Positions 47,447 to 58,520 of a stretch of 64,000 nt of DNA are shown one piece after another (within the stretch, counting starts at the first letter, position 1; every line of letters begins with the position of its first letter). The position numbers were made by a program, and so were the translations under genes. This DNA comes from JACVRW01 sp963814095 (lineage in GTDB: Bacteria; Actinomycetota; Thermoleophilia; Solirubrobacterales; Thermoleophilaceae): assembly GCA_963814095.1 (NCBI GenBank), contig CAWFBT010000011.1:1-64000 (forward strand). Reading direction: 5' to 3'. The notes under the pieces are model-generated. The model had not been told where the DNA came from. It saw only the letters and a program-made list of their open reading frames with translations, and searched no databases.

Positions 47447-49804
47447 GGGAGGTGGCCTCGGTCTTGCGGGATCGAGTCGCCGGCCGCCGGCCCTCCGGCC
47501 ATCTGCCGAGCGCGGCGTGGGCTGCGGCAGCCGCGTAGCAGGCGGCGGCGAGCAGCGTGGCGGCGGTGAAGCCCCAGTTGATTGCCACGAACACCGCGAG
47601 CACCGATGCGAGCACCGACGTCACACCGTTGATCCCCCAGGCCCACGGCACGCCCGCCGGATAGAGAGCGGAGAGCCGCCGCAGCCCGACCGGCATCGCG
47701 ACGCCGAGCAGGAGGCCGAGCGGCGCCAGGATCACGACCGCGATCGTCACCCGGGCCGCGAAGGGCAGCTCGATGAGCGCTCGCAGCAGCGGCTGGAGGC
47801 CCAGCGCCAGCGCCACGATGAGCAGTGTCGCGGCGCCCAGGAGGAGCACCAGACCCCGCTGCGCGTCGCGCAGGCGGGCCGACAGCCAGGCCCCGGCGCC
47901 TGTGAACAGGAGCAGCGCGAACAGCACCACCGACAGCGCGTACGTGGGGAAGCCGAGGAACAGGACGAAGCGCTGGATCAGGACGACCTCGAGCATCAGG
48001 AAGCCAAGGCCGATCGCGGCGAAGAAGGCAAGAGAGCCGGCCGGCGGCCGCTCGGCGCTACGGACGAGCAGTAGGGGCAGCACGAAGGCGAGCAGCGAGA
48101 GCGCGACCAGGATGCCGAGCGCCACCAGCAGAACGAGGAACGGTGTGCGCGAGATGAAGGTCGAGCCGGCGGGCGCCTCCTCGCCGAGGTCGCCGAGCCG
48201 CACGGGGTTGAGGAAGAACGGCCGGTCGTCCGTCGGGGCACAAACGTCGATCGGATAGCTCTCGCAGAAGGCCTCGGGGCTCTGTGCCGTGGCCAGCGCT
48301 CGCCACTCGCGCCGGGGCGGGAAGCCGGGAGCGAACACCACCCCGAGGGTTCGCTCGGGGCCAAGCGACCGCACGCGCGTGAGCTGCTCGGGGGTGAACG
48401 GCTCGCGGCCGACGAGGACGGTCCCAAAGAACGCGTTCAGCGTGTCGCGGCCGAGCATCACGATCACCTGCCGTTCGGGGTCCTCGACTCCGCGCCGCTC
48501 GAGCGCCGTGAGCGCGAGCACCGTCGCGCGCAGCACCTCGTCACCGGCGAAGCGATAGAGGCGCGACGACACTGAGGAGCCCGCCAGGCTGCAGGTGATC
48601 GAGGTACTCGTCGAAGGCCTCGACGGTGTAGAGGTTGTTCTCGGACAGCGCGTACGCCGAGCCGGAGCCCGCCGTGAGCGTGTTCGTGAAGCCGATGTGG
48701 ATCTGGTCGTAGAGCGTGTCGCGAGCCGCGAGCGTGGAACGCCCGTCGCCTATCGCCACCGTGACGCCGGGAAGCTCGAAGGGCCGCCCGGACCAACGGG
48801 CGAGGTCCTCGTCGACCATGTCGCGAATCGCCCTGTTCAGCTCGATCACGTCGACCCGCCGCTTGCCGGAGGAGAGCGCGTTGTAGACGTCGCGCCCCCC
48901 GCCGCCTCCGATTATCAGCGCGCGCTCCGACCCGCTCAGCTCGTGGCCGATGCTCTGGGGGCCGAGCCCGAGGTCGCGCCAGTCCGGCAGCGGCTCGCCG
49001 GGCCTGTGGCCCGGCACCGGCGCCACGTCCTGGTCGTACGAGACGATCGCGTCGCCGCCGCGCGTGCCCGGCGGATAGGCGACCACCCTGCTGATCGGCG
49101 TCCAGCGCTCGGCGACCGGCTCGCGGGTGAAGTCGAAGGGCCCGGGCAGCTCGTTCAGCGAGGTGACGGAAGAGAGCGCCAGGAGCACCAGCGCGCCGGC
49201 CGAGACGAGTGCGGCGAGCCGGCGCTCGAGGCGTGCGCCTCCCGCGAAGAGCAGGGCCGCCACGCCCGCGACCACGCCGAGCGCGACCACCAGTGTCGGG
49301 GCATCGACGAGCCACAGCAGTGGCACGATCGCGAGCGCCCCGAGCCCGGCGCCGGCGAGGTCGAACGCGTAGATGCGCGACACGCCAACCACCCACGTCT
49401 TGATCGCAAGCGCGATCACCACTCCGGCCGCGAGGAACGGAAGGGCGGCGAGCAGCGCCGCCAGGGCCAGGGTCACGGAGAAGTCCAGATCGACCTCGAA
49501 GCGGTCGAACGAGTAGTCGAGGCGCACGAGCAGCGTGGGAGCGACGAGCAGCAGCGCGCGCGTACAGCGCGGTTACCCGCGCCAGGGCCCGCTCGGGCGT
49601 GGGCCGCTCGATCCAGTCCGGGCGCAGGTAGAGCAGGATCGCGCCCGCGCCGGTGCCGAGCAGCGCCAGCGAGATCGCGAGGAAGGCGAAGTGGTAGAAG
49701 AGCGCGGCCGAGAAGATGCGGGTGAGCAGCACCTGGAGGGCCAGCGTCGATCCCGCGACGAGGCCGACGGCCAGCGCCGCCCGAAGCGGGGGTCGTTCGC
49801 TCAC
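47436..49804 (-). CDS. Spermidine-synthase-like methyltransferase-fold protein with membrane domains (two frameshifts)
   Basis: The protein is about 789 residues from the GTG at 49802-49804. Six or more membrane helices come first (AALAVGLVAGSTLALQVLL, HFAFLAISLALLGTGAGAI). A cytosolic polyamine-synthase-like domain follows, with ALIIGGGGGRDVYNALSSG, VDVIELN, AIGDGRSTLA and LYTVEAFDEYLDHLQPGGL. More membrane helices follow (PFLVLLVALGILVALSLLAF, FPTYALSVVLFALLLF, VPWAWGINGVTSVL). Frames slip near 49560 and 48575. Membrane-bound spermidine-synthase-like proteins are widespread, but most lack proven polyamine activity. Its GTG overlaps the stop of the upstream gene, placing it in the glycan operon. 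Confidence 0.8.
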
Positions 49805-51419
49805 CGGACCGGATAGACCGCCGCGCAGCCGAAGCGCCGCGGCGGGTCGGTGAAGGGCTCGCACGAGCGGCTCGATGTCGGCGCGGCCGTGGCAGTCCGA
49901 GTAGAGGAAGGCGGCGCCCGAGCGCCGGACGAGCGCGCCCGCCGCGCGCGCGGTCGAGCCGGCCCGCGAAGAGCGCCTCGGTGAGCCGGCGGCGCTGCTC
50001 GAAGTCCGGGCGTCCACGAGCCCGCGCCGATCCAGGTCTCGCGGCCGGTGTAGGCCGGCACCAGCGATGCCGCTGTAGACCGGGGTCAGCACGCCGCCGG
50101 GCTCGGGACGCTTCTCGAGATGGCGCAGCGCGTCGCGCTCGGACGTCGGTCAGGAAGAACGGCTGGCGGCCGAGGTTGACCGCCTCGCGCAGCTCGTTGG
50201 CGCGGTACGCCGTGCCGACCACGCACAGGAGGAGCACGGCCGCCACGGCCGCGCGCGAGCGGGAATGCGGCGCTCGCCGAGCCAGGCGCGCAGCGCGAGC
50301 ACGGCCGAGCACCGCCAGCGGCAGGCGTCAGGCCCTGGAAGGCGTGGAACGGGAACGGTGCCGGCGGGCTGGTAGAAGACCACGAGCCCGGCGAGCGGCC
50401 AGACGCGCAGCGCCAGCGCGCCGAAGTCGGGCGCCGGCAGCCGGTAGGCGAACGCGGCCGGGAGCAGCCAGCGGCAGCAGCCCGAGCACCGTGACCCACC
50501 AGGGCCAGCGCGGGAAGTCGTTGACCACGCCGGCGAGCTCCCAGGACGGGTCGCTGCGCGACAGCACGAAGTAGTAGACGAGCGGGGCGGCGGTCGCGGC
50601 GACCGGCAGCGGCCAGGTCGGCGGCAGCGCGCCGGCGGCGCTGCGCCCGCGCCGCAGGCTGAGCAGCTCGGCTGCCACCAGCACCAGGATGAGCGTGGCG
50701 CCCTGCCAGGGCTGCAGCCAGGCCGCGATCAGGCCGCAGCGCGGCGGCCGCGGCGAGCGCGCCGCCGCGAGCCGCCACCTCGCGGCCGCGCTCGTAGGCG
50801 AGCAGCCCGAGCGGCATCAGCCCGACCGCGATCGCCGTGAACAGGTAGCCCCACAGGTAGGTGCCCGGCCACAGCTCGCCGGAGATGAAGTCGAAGTCGA
50901 ACTTCGACCTCGTTGCCGCCGATGCCGGCCCAGCCCACGAGCGCGGCCACGGGGGAGGCGAAGAAGAGCGCGAGCACGAGCGCGAGCCGGCGGTCGTCGC
51001 GGCGAACCAGGAAGCGGCGCGTGAGCGCCAGCGGCGCCGGCGAACAGCGCGAGCACGGCGACCGGCTTCCAGATCATGTAGGCGGCCACGACGCCCAGCC
51101 CGAGCCGGTGAGCCAGTCCCGACAGGAGCACGCCCGGGTGCACGAACGCAGCGCGGGCCGTCGTCGAGGTCGTAGAGGTTGGCCACGCGCCACGTGCTCG
51201 CCCGCCTCGCGCAGCCAGGTCAGGTACTGGAGCGGGTCGGCGACGAGGAAGCCGTCGCCGCCGGTGACCACGCCGCCCTGGGTCCATACGCGCAGGAGCA
51301 GCCCGGCGAGCGGGGCGCAGGCGAGCGCGAACAGCACGAGCAGCGCGCCGGCCTCGAAGCGGTCGAGCGGCCGGATCGGAGCCGCGCGGCCGGGCGGCGG
51401 GCTCGGCCGCCACGTTCAC
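49801..51419 (-). CDS. GT-C-like multi-pass membrane protein, paralogue of 56861-58520 (many frameshifts)
   Basis: The protein is about 540 residues, assembled across many indels. It reads GVVTGGDGFLVADPLQYLTWLREAGEHV, then FVHPGVLLSGLAHRLGLGV and FDFISGELWPGTYLWGYLF. Further on come WLQPWQGATLILV, YYFVLSRSDPSWELAGV, YQPAGTVPFHAFQGLTPLAVLGV and PAYTGRETWIGAGSWTPDFEQR; it ends RRFGCAAVYPVR. An Asp in the first loop and about ten helices are typical of GT-C enzymes that use polyprenyl-phosphate sugars. The same motifs occur in the gene at 56861. The start GTG overlaps the stop of the GT2 gene (GTGA, 51416-51419). Confidence 0.75.
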
Positions 51420-52209
51420 GGGCCGCTCTCGGCGGCCTCCGGCACGAGCGGCTCCACCTCCGCCGCGGGGTGCGCCGACCGGCCCGGGCGCGCCTCGCGG
51501 CGGACGTGCCGGCGCGCGGCGAGCAGCTCGCGCACCACCGGCACGAGGATCCGGGCCATCCGCACGCGCGAGCCCTCGCGGTCCGTCCAGACGATCCCGG
51601 TCTCGCAGACCCGGTAGCCGAGCGCGCGGGCCATCGCCAGCACCTCGGCGTCGAAGGTCCAGCCCTCGAGGCGCGTGCGCGAGTAGACGTCGACGGCGGC
51701 GGGCGCGCGCCAGAGCTTGAAGCCGCAGTAGAGGTCCTTGGTGGGCTCGCGCAGCAGCAGCCGGCAGAGCTGCTGGAAGCTGCGGCCGACGATGCGCCGG
51801 CGCAGCGGCTGGCGGCGGCCGAGCCGCGCGCCCTCGCCGAGCCGCGAGCCCACGACCACGTCGTGGTCCTCGATCAGCTCGAGCATGGCCGGCGAGCGAG
51901 GGCAGGGAGCTGGCGCAGTCGGCGTCGCAGTGCAGGCGCAGCTCGCCGCGCGCCTCGAGCATCCCGCGGCGCATCGAGATAGCCCTTGCCGCGGTTGCGC
52001 TCGTTGCGCAGCAGCCGGACGCGGATGCCGTCGCCGAGCGCCTCCACGCGGCGCGGCGGTGCGCGTCCTCGCTGGCGTTGTCGACGACGAGGATCTCGTA
52101 GTCGCCGCCGCGCTCGTCGAGCCAGTCGCCGAGGCGGGCCGACGGTCGCGGCGATGCCCGACTCCTCGTTGTAGGCGGGCACGACGACGGAGATCCAGGG
52201 CGACGGCAC
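51416..52209 (-). CDS. GT2 glycosyltransferase, dolichyl/polyprenyl-phosphate type
   Basis: The product is about 265 residues from the GTG at 52207-52209. It reads WISVVVPAYNEESGIAATVG, YEILVVDN, RLLRNERNRGKGYS and MRRGMLEARGELRLHCDADCASSL with the DxD metal site. DVVVGSRLGEGARL, RSFQQLCRLLLREPTKDLYCGFKLW and GWTFDAEVLAMARALGYRVCETGIVW follow. The pattern is that of DPG/DPM synthases, which make polyprenyl-phosphate sugars for GT-C enzymes. The directly coupled downstream gene is such a GT-C-like protein. At least three indels lie in the first 320 bases. Confidence 0.85.
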
Positions 52210-52277
52210 GGCGCTCAGTCTAGGACCACGTGCCCCGAGCTCACGCCCAGGCGGGCGTGGTACGAGTGCGCCGCCCA

Positions 52278-53225
52278 GTGACCGAGTCGCGCGTGCGGCA
52301 TCTGCGAGGGACCGCTCGAGCTGCGCCATCCGGGCGGCGCCGCTCGCTCACCCCGGAGCTCGTCGCGCCGACGAACCACCACCCCGGCCAGCACGGCGAT
52401 CTCTACGCCTGCCTGCGACTGCGGCAGCGGTCCACCAGCCGGCGCTGCCGAGCGGCGACGAGCTGGCCGAGCTCTACCGCGGGATGGCCGACGACGCCTA
52501 CCTGAGCGAGGAGGCCGGCCGGCGCGAGACGCGCGCGGCCGCCTGCTCGACCTGATCGGGCGCCACGTGCCTGCCGGCAGCCTGCTCGACGTCGGCTGCG
52601 GCCACGGCCTGCTGCTCGACGAGGCGCGCCGGCGCGGCTTCGACGGTCACCGGCCTCGAGCTCTCCGCAGGCGGCCGCCGGCTACGCGCGCGAGGTGCTC
52701 GAGCTCGACGTCCGCGAGCAGCGCGTGGAGGAGCTTCGCGGCCGAGAGGGCGCGGACGGGCGCTTCCAGGTGATCGTGCTCGCCGACGTGATCGAGCACC
52801 TCGACGACCCGCTCGCCGCGCTCGACGCCTGCGAGCGGCTGCTCGCCCCGGGCGGCGCGCTCTGCGTGGTCACGCCCGACCCGGCCTCGCGCACCGCGCG
52901 GCTCGCCGGGCCGCGCTGGTGGGCCTACATCCCGGCGCACACGTTCCTGTTCCCGCGCGCGGACGCTGCGCGAGCTGCTCGAGGCGCGCGGGCTCGTGCT
53001 CGTCCGAGGACGTGCCGCTGCGGCGCTCCTTCGAGCTGCGCTACTGGATGGGCGGGCTGGCCGAGCGCGGCGGCCGGCTCGCGGCGCTGGCGCGCGGCGC
53101 TTGGCGCGCACGCCGCTCGGGCGCCGGCGCGCTGACGCTCTCGCTCGGCGACGAGCGCGTGATGCTCGCGCACAAGGTGCCGGTGGCGCGCGCCGCCGCG
53201 GCCGCTCATGCGCGACCGCGGCGGG
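52278..53225 (+). CDS. SAM-dependent methyltransferase with N-terminal zinc-binding motif (several frameshifts)
   Basis: After frame correction it begins near the GTG at 52278. It has C-G-I-C and, 40 or so residues later, C-L-R-C-G, which are CxxC pairs typical of sugar C- or O-methyltransferases. The class I SAM site LLDVGCGHGLLLDEARRRGF (from about 52588) follows, then FQVIVLADVIEHLDDPLAAL and LLAPGGALCVVTPDP. WWAYIPAHTFLFP and LRYWMGGLAERGG come late. Indels are seen at about 52645, 52667, 52975 and 53008. The product is about 310 residues. It probably methylates a glycan sugar or a lipid-linked intermediate. It is divergent from the GT2 gene with a 68-base gap. Confidence 0.8.
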
Positions 53226-54018
53226 GACTTCAAGGTGCACGTGGTGCTGCCCGCCTACCGGGCGGCCGAGACGATCGCCCTGGTGGCCGCGCAGCATGCC
53301 GGTCGAGGCCGCCGACCGCGCGCTGCTCGTGGACGACGCGAGCCCCGACGACACCTCGGACGTCGCGCTGCGCGAGGGCCTCGACGTGCTGCGCCGGCCC
53401 GCCAACCGCGGCTACGGCGCCAATCAGAAGACGTGCTACGTCCAGGCGATCCTCGACGGCGCCGACGCGGTCGTGATGGTGCACGCCGACAACCAGTACG
53501 ACCCGGCGCTGGTCGCCCAGATGGTCAAGCCGATCGCAGTACGACATCGCCGACGTGGTGATCGGCTCGCGCCTGCTCGAGGACGAGGCGATCGCGGGCG
53601 GCATGCCGCGCTGGAAGTGGGTGGGCAACCGCTTCCTCACCACGGTCGAGAACCTCGCCTTCCGGCGCGGCTACTCCGAGTACCACACCGGCTACCGGGC
53701 CTTCTCGACCGAGTTCCTGCGCTCGATCGCCTTCCTGCGCAACGACGACGGCTTCGTCTTCGACCAGGAGATCTTCGCCCAGATGGTCGCGCGCCGCGCG
53801 CGCGTGGTCGAGCTGCCGATCCCCACCCGCTACTTCCTCGAGGCGTCGACGGTCTCGTTCGGCGCCAGCGTCGAGTACGGCCTGCGCACGCTCGGCGTGC
53901 TGGCGCGCTACCGCCTCGACGAGCGGCGCGGCACGCTGGCCGCTCCTGCGCCCGCCGGCGGCTCGGCTTGCCGCCGCGCGCGGGCGAGCGACGGCCGGAC
54001 CCGGCTGCCACGGGGTGA
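53208..54018 (+). CDS. GT2 glycosyltransferase, dolichyl-phosphate mannose/glucose synthase-like (frameshifted)
   Basis: This GT-A enzyme begins at the ATG at 53208. It reads FKVHVVLPAYRAAETIALVA, ALLVDDASPDDTSDVA, RRPANRGYGANQKTCYVQAI and ADAVVMVHADNQYDP (the D-x-D-like site). DVVIGSRLLEDEAIAGGMPRWKWVGNRFL follows (shown in part as DVVIGSRL and KWVGNRFL), with EYHTGYRAFST, DDGFVFDQEIFAQM and PTRYFLEAST. The frame breaks near 53300 and 53540. The product is about 270 residues. It ends with a TGA that overlaps the GTG of the flippase gene (GTGA, 54015-54018). It has the same general type as the GT2 at 51416 but differs in sequence. Confidence 0.85.
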
Positions 54019-55469
54019 GCTCGCCGGAGCCCGCGGCCGGCGCGTCCGTCGTCCGCCGGGTCGCCTGGAACACGGCGGCGCAGGCGCTCGGCAAGGCGGC
54101 CGTGCTGGCCATCGGCGCTCGCGTCGATCGCCGTCACCACGCGCTACCTGGGCGCCTCGGGCTACGGACAGTTCGCGCTGGCGCTCGCTTTCGTGCAGAT
54201 GTTCGGGCTGCTGGCCGACCTCGGCCTGCTGACGGTCGTCGTGCGCGAGATCAGCCGCGACCCGGCGCGGACGGAGCGCGCTCGTCGGGCAACACGCTGA
54301 CGCTGCGGCTCGCGCTCTCGGTCGTGGTGATCGCGCTCTGCGGCCTCGTCAGCCTGGCGCTGCCGTACACCCCGCAGGTGCGGGTGGCGATCCTGATCGC
54401 CGGCGTGCCGCTGATGCTCGGCCTGGCGAACACCGCGCTCGTCGCCGTCTTCCAGGCGCGGCTGCGGATGGACCGCGCGGCGATCTCCGACGTTGCCGGG
54501 CGCGCTGGCCGCCTTCGCCGCGCTGATCGCCGTCGTCGGCGCTCGATCTCGGCTTCTACGCGGTGGTCGCGACGGCGCGCCGTGGGCGCGCTGGTCGCTC
54601 TCGTGGTCACCTGGCGGCTGGTCCGCCCGCTCGTGCGTCGTGCGCCTGGCGGCCGAGCCGGACGGTCTGGCGCCCGCTGCTCAAGCGGCCGCTGCCGGTG
54701 GGCGCGCGCGCTCGCCGTCACCGAGATCTACTTCCGCGCCGACACGCTGATCGTCTCGCTGCTGCGGCCCTACGACGAGGTCGGCTTCTATGCGCTCGCC
54801 TACCGGGTGGTCGAGCTGCTCGGCGTGCTGCCCGGCGATCGTGATGACCTCCGTGTTCCCGCTGCTGTCGCGCTACCTGGCTCGAGAGCCGCGAGCTCGC
54901 GCGTGCGCACGATCGACGGCGCCGCCGACCTGTTCGTCGCGCTCGGCGTGCCCGCTGGCCGCCGGCGGCCTCGTGGTGGCGCCGCAGCTCGTGCGGCTGA
55001 TCGGCGGCGAGGACTTCGACGGCGCGGCCGACACCGCTGCGCATCCTGCTGTTCGCGGGCGCGCTCGCGTTCGTCAGCGGCCTGTTCGGCCTCGCGCTGA
55101 TCGCCGGCGACCGCCAGCGCAGCGCGCTGTGGCTCGCGCTGGCGGCGCTGGCGTTCAACGTGCCGCTCAACTTCGCGCTCGTGCCGTCGCTCGGGCATCG
55201 ACGCGGCGGCCGGCCGTGGCGGTCGCCTCGGAGCTGCTGCTGGTGCTGGGCGGACTCGTGCTGGTGCGCCGCGAGCTCGGCATGACGCCGCGCTGTCGGC
55301 TGCTGTGGCGCGCGCTGCTCGCCGCCGCCGCGATGGCGGCGGTGCTGGTGGCTCGTCGGCGACTGGTCGCTCGCGCTGCTGCTGCCGCTCGGCGTGGCGT
55401 CTACGTGGCTGGCGCTCTGGGCCGCTCGGCGGCATCGACCGGCGCATGCTGGAGGCTCTGCGCGCGTGA
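54015..55469 (+). CDS. Oligosaccharide flippase (Wzx-like, MOP superfamily; many frameshifts)
   Basis: The protein is about 480 residues with about 12-14 helices: RRVAWNTAAQALGKAAVLAI, TTRYLGASGYGQFALALAFV, DLGLLTVVVREISRDP, LTLRLALSVVVIALCGLVSL and FQARLRMDRAAISDVAG. Further on it has EIYFRADTLIVSLLRPYDEV, FYALAYRVVELLGVLPAIVM, SVFPLLSRYLARE and LVRLIGGEDFDGAAD. This is the lipid-linked repeat-unit translocase pattern. At least ten single-base insertions occur (for example 54117, 54541 and 54664). It is coupled by GTGA overlaps to both neighbours. Confidence 0.85.
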
Positions 55470-56842
55470 GGGCGTCGGTGCTCGTGCTGTCGCCGGAGCC
55501 CGTCGGCGAGCGCATGGCCGGCCCGGCGATCCGGGCGGTCGAGCTGGCGCGCGCGCTCGCCGCCGAGCACGACGTGACGCTGGCGGCGCCCGGCGCCGAG
55601 CCGAGCGCCCGGACGAGCGCGATGCGGCTGCTCGAGGCGGGCTTCGAGCGACTTCGACGCGCTGCTCGCGGCGGCCGCGCGCGACACGACGTGGTGGTGG
55701 CCCAGGAGCTGCCGCCCACGCTGCTCGGCCGGCTGCGCCGGGCTGCCCGGTGCGGATGGTGCTCGACCTCTACAACCCGATCGTGATGGAGGTGCTGGAG
55801 GCGGTCGCGGCGCGGCCGCCGCGCGCGCAGCGGCGCATCCAGGCGCTGATCGCGTCGCGCGCCCTGGCCCAGCTGCGCGGTGGCGGACTTCGTCGTCTGC
55901 GCCAGCGAGCGCCAGCGCGACCTCTGGCTCGGCGGCATGGCGCTCAGCGGGCTGATCGAGCTCGACGCCTACCGGCGCGACCCGACGCTGCGCTCGCTCG
56001 ATCGACGTCGTCCCGTTCGGCATCCCGGCCGAGCCGCCGCGGCCCGCGGCGGAGCCCGCCGCTGCGCGCGGCGTTCCCCGCGATCGCCGCCGGCGACCGC
56101 GTGCTGCTCTGGGCCGGCGGGCATCTGGGGCTGGCTCGACCCCGAGACGCCGATCCGCGCGACCGCCAGCGCTCGAGCGCACGCATCTGGTCGTTCATGG
56201 GCACGGGCCGGCCCGGGCTGGCAGCGGACCGGGCAGGCGCCGTTCGCCGAGCGCGCGGTCGAGCTGGCGCGGCGCGAGGGTCTCGAGGGCGAGCGCGTCC
56301 ACTTCAACCCCGGCTGGGTCCCCTACGCCGAGCGCGGCGCCTGGCTGCTCGACGCCGACCTCGGCGTGACCGCGCACCTCGATCACCTCGAGGCGCGCTT
56401 CTCGTTTCGCACGCGGGTGCTCGACTACCTCTGGGCCGGCCTGCCGGTGGTCGCCACGCGCGGCGACGCGCTGGCCGAGCTCGTGGAGCGCGAGGGCCTG
56501 GGCCGGACCGTCGAGCCGGGCGACGTCGAGGGCTTCGCCGCGGCCTGCCGCGAGCTGCTCGACGACGAGCGGCCGCGCAGGCGGCCGCCCGCGAGCGGAT
56601 CGCGAGCGCTCGCTCCGAGCCTGCGCTGGGAGCGAGGCCGCCCGCCCGCTGGTGGATTGGTGCGCGCGCCAGCGCGACGCTGCCCGCGCAGCGCGCCGAC
56701 GCGGCGCGATGCTGCGCCGCGCGCGTGCGCGCGCGCAGTACCTGCGCACGCTGCTCGAACACCGTCGACGAGCGCGGCGCGTGCGCGCGGGCGCCGCCAG
56801 GTCGCGACGGCGCCTGCGCCGCGCGCCTCGGCCGTCGGCTGA
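55466..56842 (+). CDS. Glycosyltransferase family 4 (many frameshifts)
   Basis: The GT-B enzyme begins at the GTG at 55466, overlapping the flippase TGA. It reads ASVLVLSPEPVGERMAGPAI, RAVELARALAAEHDVTLAAP, VVVAQELPPTLLGRL, MVLDLYNPIVMEVLEAVAAR and ADFVVCASERQRDLWLGGMA. DVVPFGIPAEPP, LLWAGGIWGWLDPET, FNPGWVPYAERGAWLLDADL and RVLDYLWAGLPVVATRGDAL follow. The product is about 440 residues with an arginine-rich tail. The precise stop is uncertain because of indels; the TGA at 56840-56842 is the likely one. It belongs to the rightward part of the glycan cluster. Confidence 0.8.
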
Positions 56843-56860
56843 GCGGTTACCGTCCCCGCC

Positions 56861-58520
56861 GTGACGACCGCCGCCGCCCGAGGGCCAGCGTCCGCGCGGG
56901 CGCACCGACGCGCTCGCCCGGCGTTCGGGCTCGACCGCGTCGAGCTCGCTCGCGCTGGTCGCGCTCGCCGGGCTGTCGCTCGCCGTCCTGGCCGCGCTGC
57001 TCACCAAGGGCCGGGCGATCACGGGCGCGGACGGCGTGCTCGCCTCCGACCAGCTGCAGTACTTCACCTGGATCCGCGAGGCGTCCGAGCACGGGCTGAT
57101 CGGCAACCGCTACGACTTCGAGCCCGACAGCCGCACGTTCCTGCACCCGGGCTTCCTGCTCTCGGGCCTGGTGCACCGGCTCACCGGCCTGTCGGTGCCG
57201 CTCTCCTACCTGCTCTGGAAGCCGGTGACGGTCGGGCGTGACGTTCGTCGGCGCGCTGCTCTACGTGCGCCGCCTGCTGCCGCCCGGCGGAGCCCGCCAC
57301 ACCGCGCTCCTGCTGGTGCTGTTCGCGGTGATGCCGGCCTCGGCGCTCGTGGCCTGGACCGACTGGGGCGGCAAGCCGCGCCAGTACACGTTCGACTTCA
57401 TCTCGGGCGAGATGTGGACCGGGCAGTACCTCTGGGGCTACCTGATGACCGCGCATCGCGGTCTTCCTGATGCCGCTCGTGCTGCTCGGCGTCGAGCGCT
57501 GGCGCGAGACGCGGCCGCGCGCGCACGCTCGTGCTTGCGGCGCGCGGGCGCGCTGCTGGTGTGCTGGCTGCAGCCGTGGCAGGGCGGGACGCTGGCCCTG
57601 ATCGTGCTGGCGGTGGAGGCGCTGCGCTGGTGGCGCGCGGGCGAGCGGCCCGGCGCTCGGCGCGCTCGCCGTGCCGGTGGCGGTCGGCGATGCCCGCGCG
57701 TCTACTACTTCGTCCTCTCGGTGCTCGACCCGGCCTGGGAGCTCGCCTCCGAGTCCAACGCGGCCGGCAGCCAGGCCACCTGGAGCTGGCCGTGGTGGGC
57801 GATCGTGCTGACCCTCGCTCCGCTCGCGGTGCCGGCCGCGCTGGCCTACCGGACGCCGGCGCGCGACTGGCAGGCCGTGGCGCTGCGCGTCTGGCCGTTC
57901 GCGGCGCTGGTCGTCTACCTGCAGCCGGCCGGCACCTTCCCCTACCACTCCTTCCAGGGGCTCGCGATCCCGCTGTCGATCCTCGCCGTTCAGGGCGTGC
58001 TGAGCGTCTGGCCGCGCCCGCGCGCCGTGGCTGGTCGTGGCGGCGCTCTGCGCTGATGATCGTGCCCGGCACGATCCACAAGGTGCGAGGTGGCGGTCAA
58101 CAGCGTCCGGGCCGCCGGCGATCCGTACTTCGTGTTCGCCGGCGAGCAGCGCGCGCTCGACGCGCTCGAGGCGCGACCCGCGACCGGGCGGCGTGCTCGC
58201 GCCCGCCTACGGCGGGCCACATGCTGCCGTACCAGACCGGACGCGAGGTCTACGTGGGCGCGCTGTCGTGGACGCCGGACTGGGAGGAGCGCGTGGAGCG
58301 AGACGCGCGCGCTGTTCGAGGACCGGCATGTCCGCCGGCGCGCGCGCGCGCGCTCGTGCGCACGCAGCGGCGCGCGCTTCGCTCTTCGTCGACTGCCGGC
58401 CCGGGCCTGCGCGACCTGGAGGCCGACGTTGCGACCGCTGCTCGAGGAGGTGCGCCGCTTCGGCTGCGCGACGGTCTACGTGCTGCGCCGGCACGCCGGC
58501 ACCGCGGCCGCTGCCCGACG
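56861..58520 (+). CDS. GT-C-like multi-pass membrane protein, paralogue of 49801-51419 (many frameshifts)
   Basis: The GTG at 56861 starts a protein of about 545 residues. It reads ALVALAGLSLAVLAALLTKG, GADGVLASDQLQYFTWIREA, FLHPGFLLSGLVHRLTGLSV and FDFISGEMWTGQYLWGYLMT. WLQPWQGGTLALIVLAVEAL, YYFVLSVLDPAWELASESN, YLQPAGTFPYHSFQGLAIPL, LPYQTGREVYVGALSWTPDW and RRFGCATVYVLR follow. Each motif aligns in order with the leftward gene at 49801-51419. An Asp in the first extracytoplasmic loop (GADGV..SDQ) and ten or more helices suggest a polyprenyl-phosphate-sugar transferase; this is inference. Confidence 0.75.
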
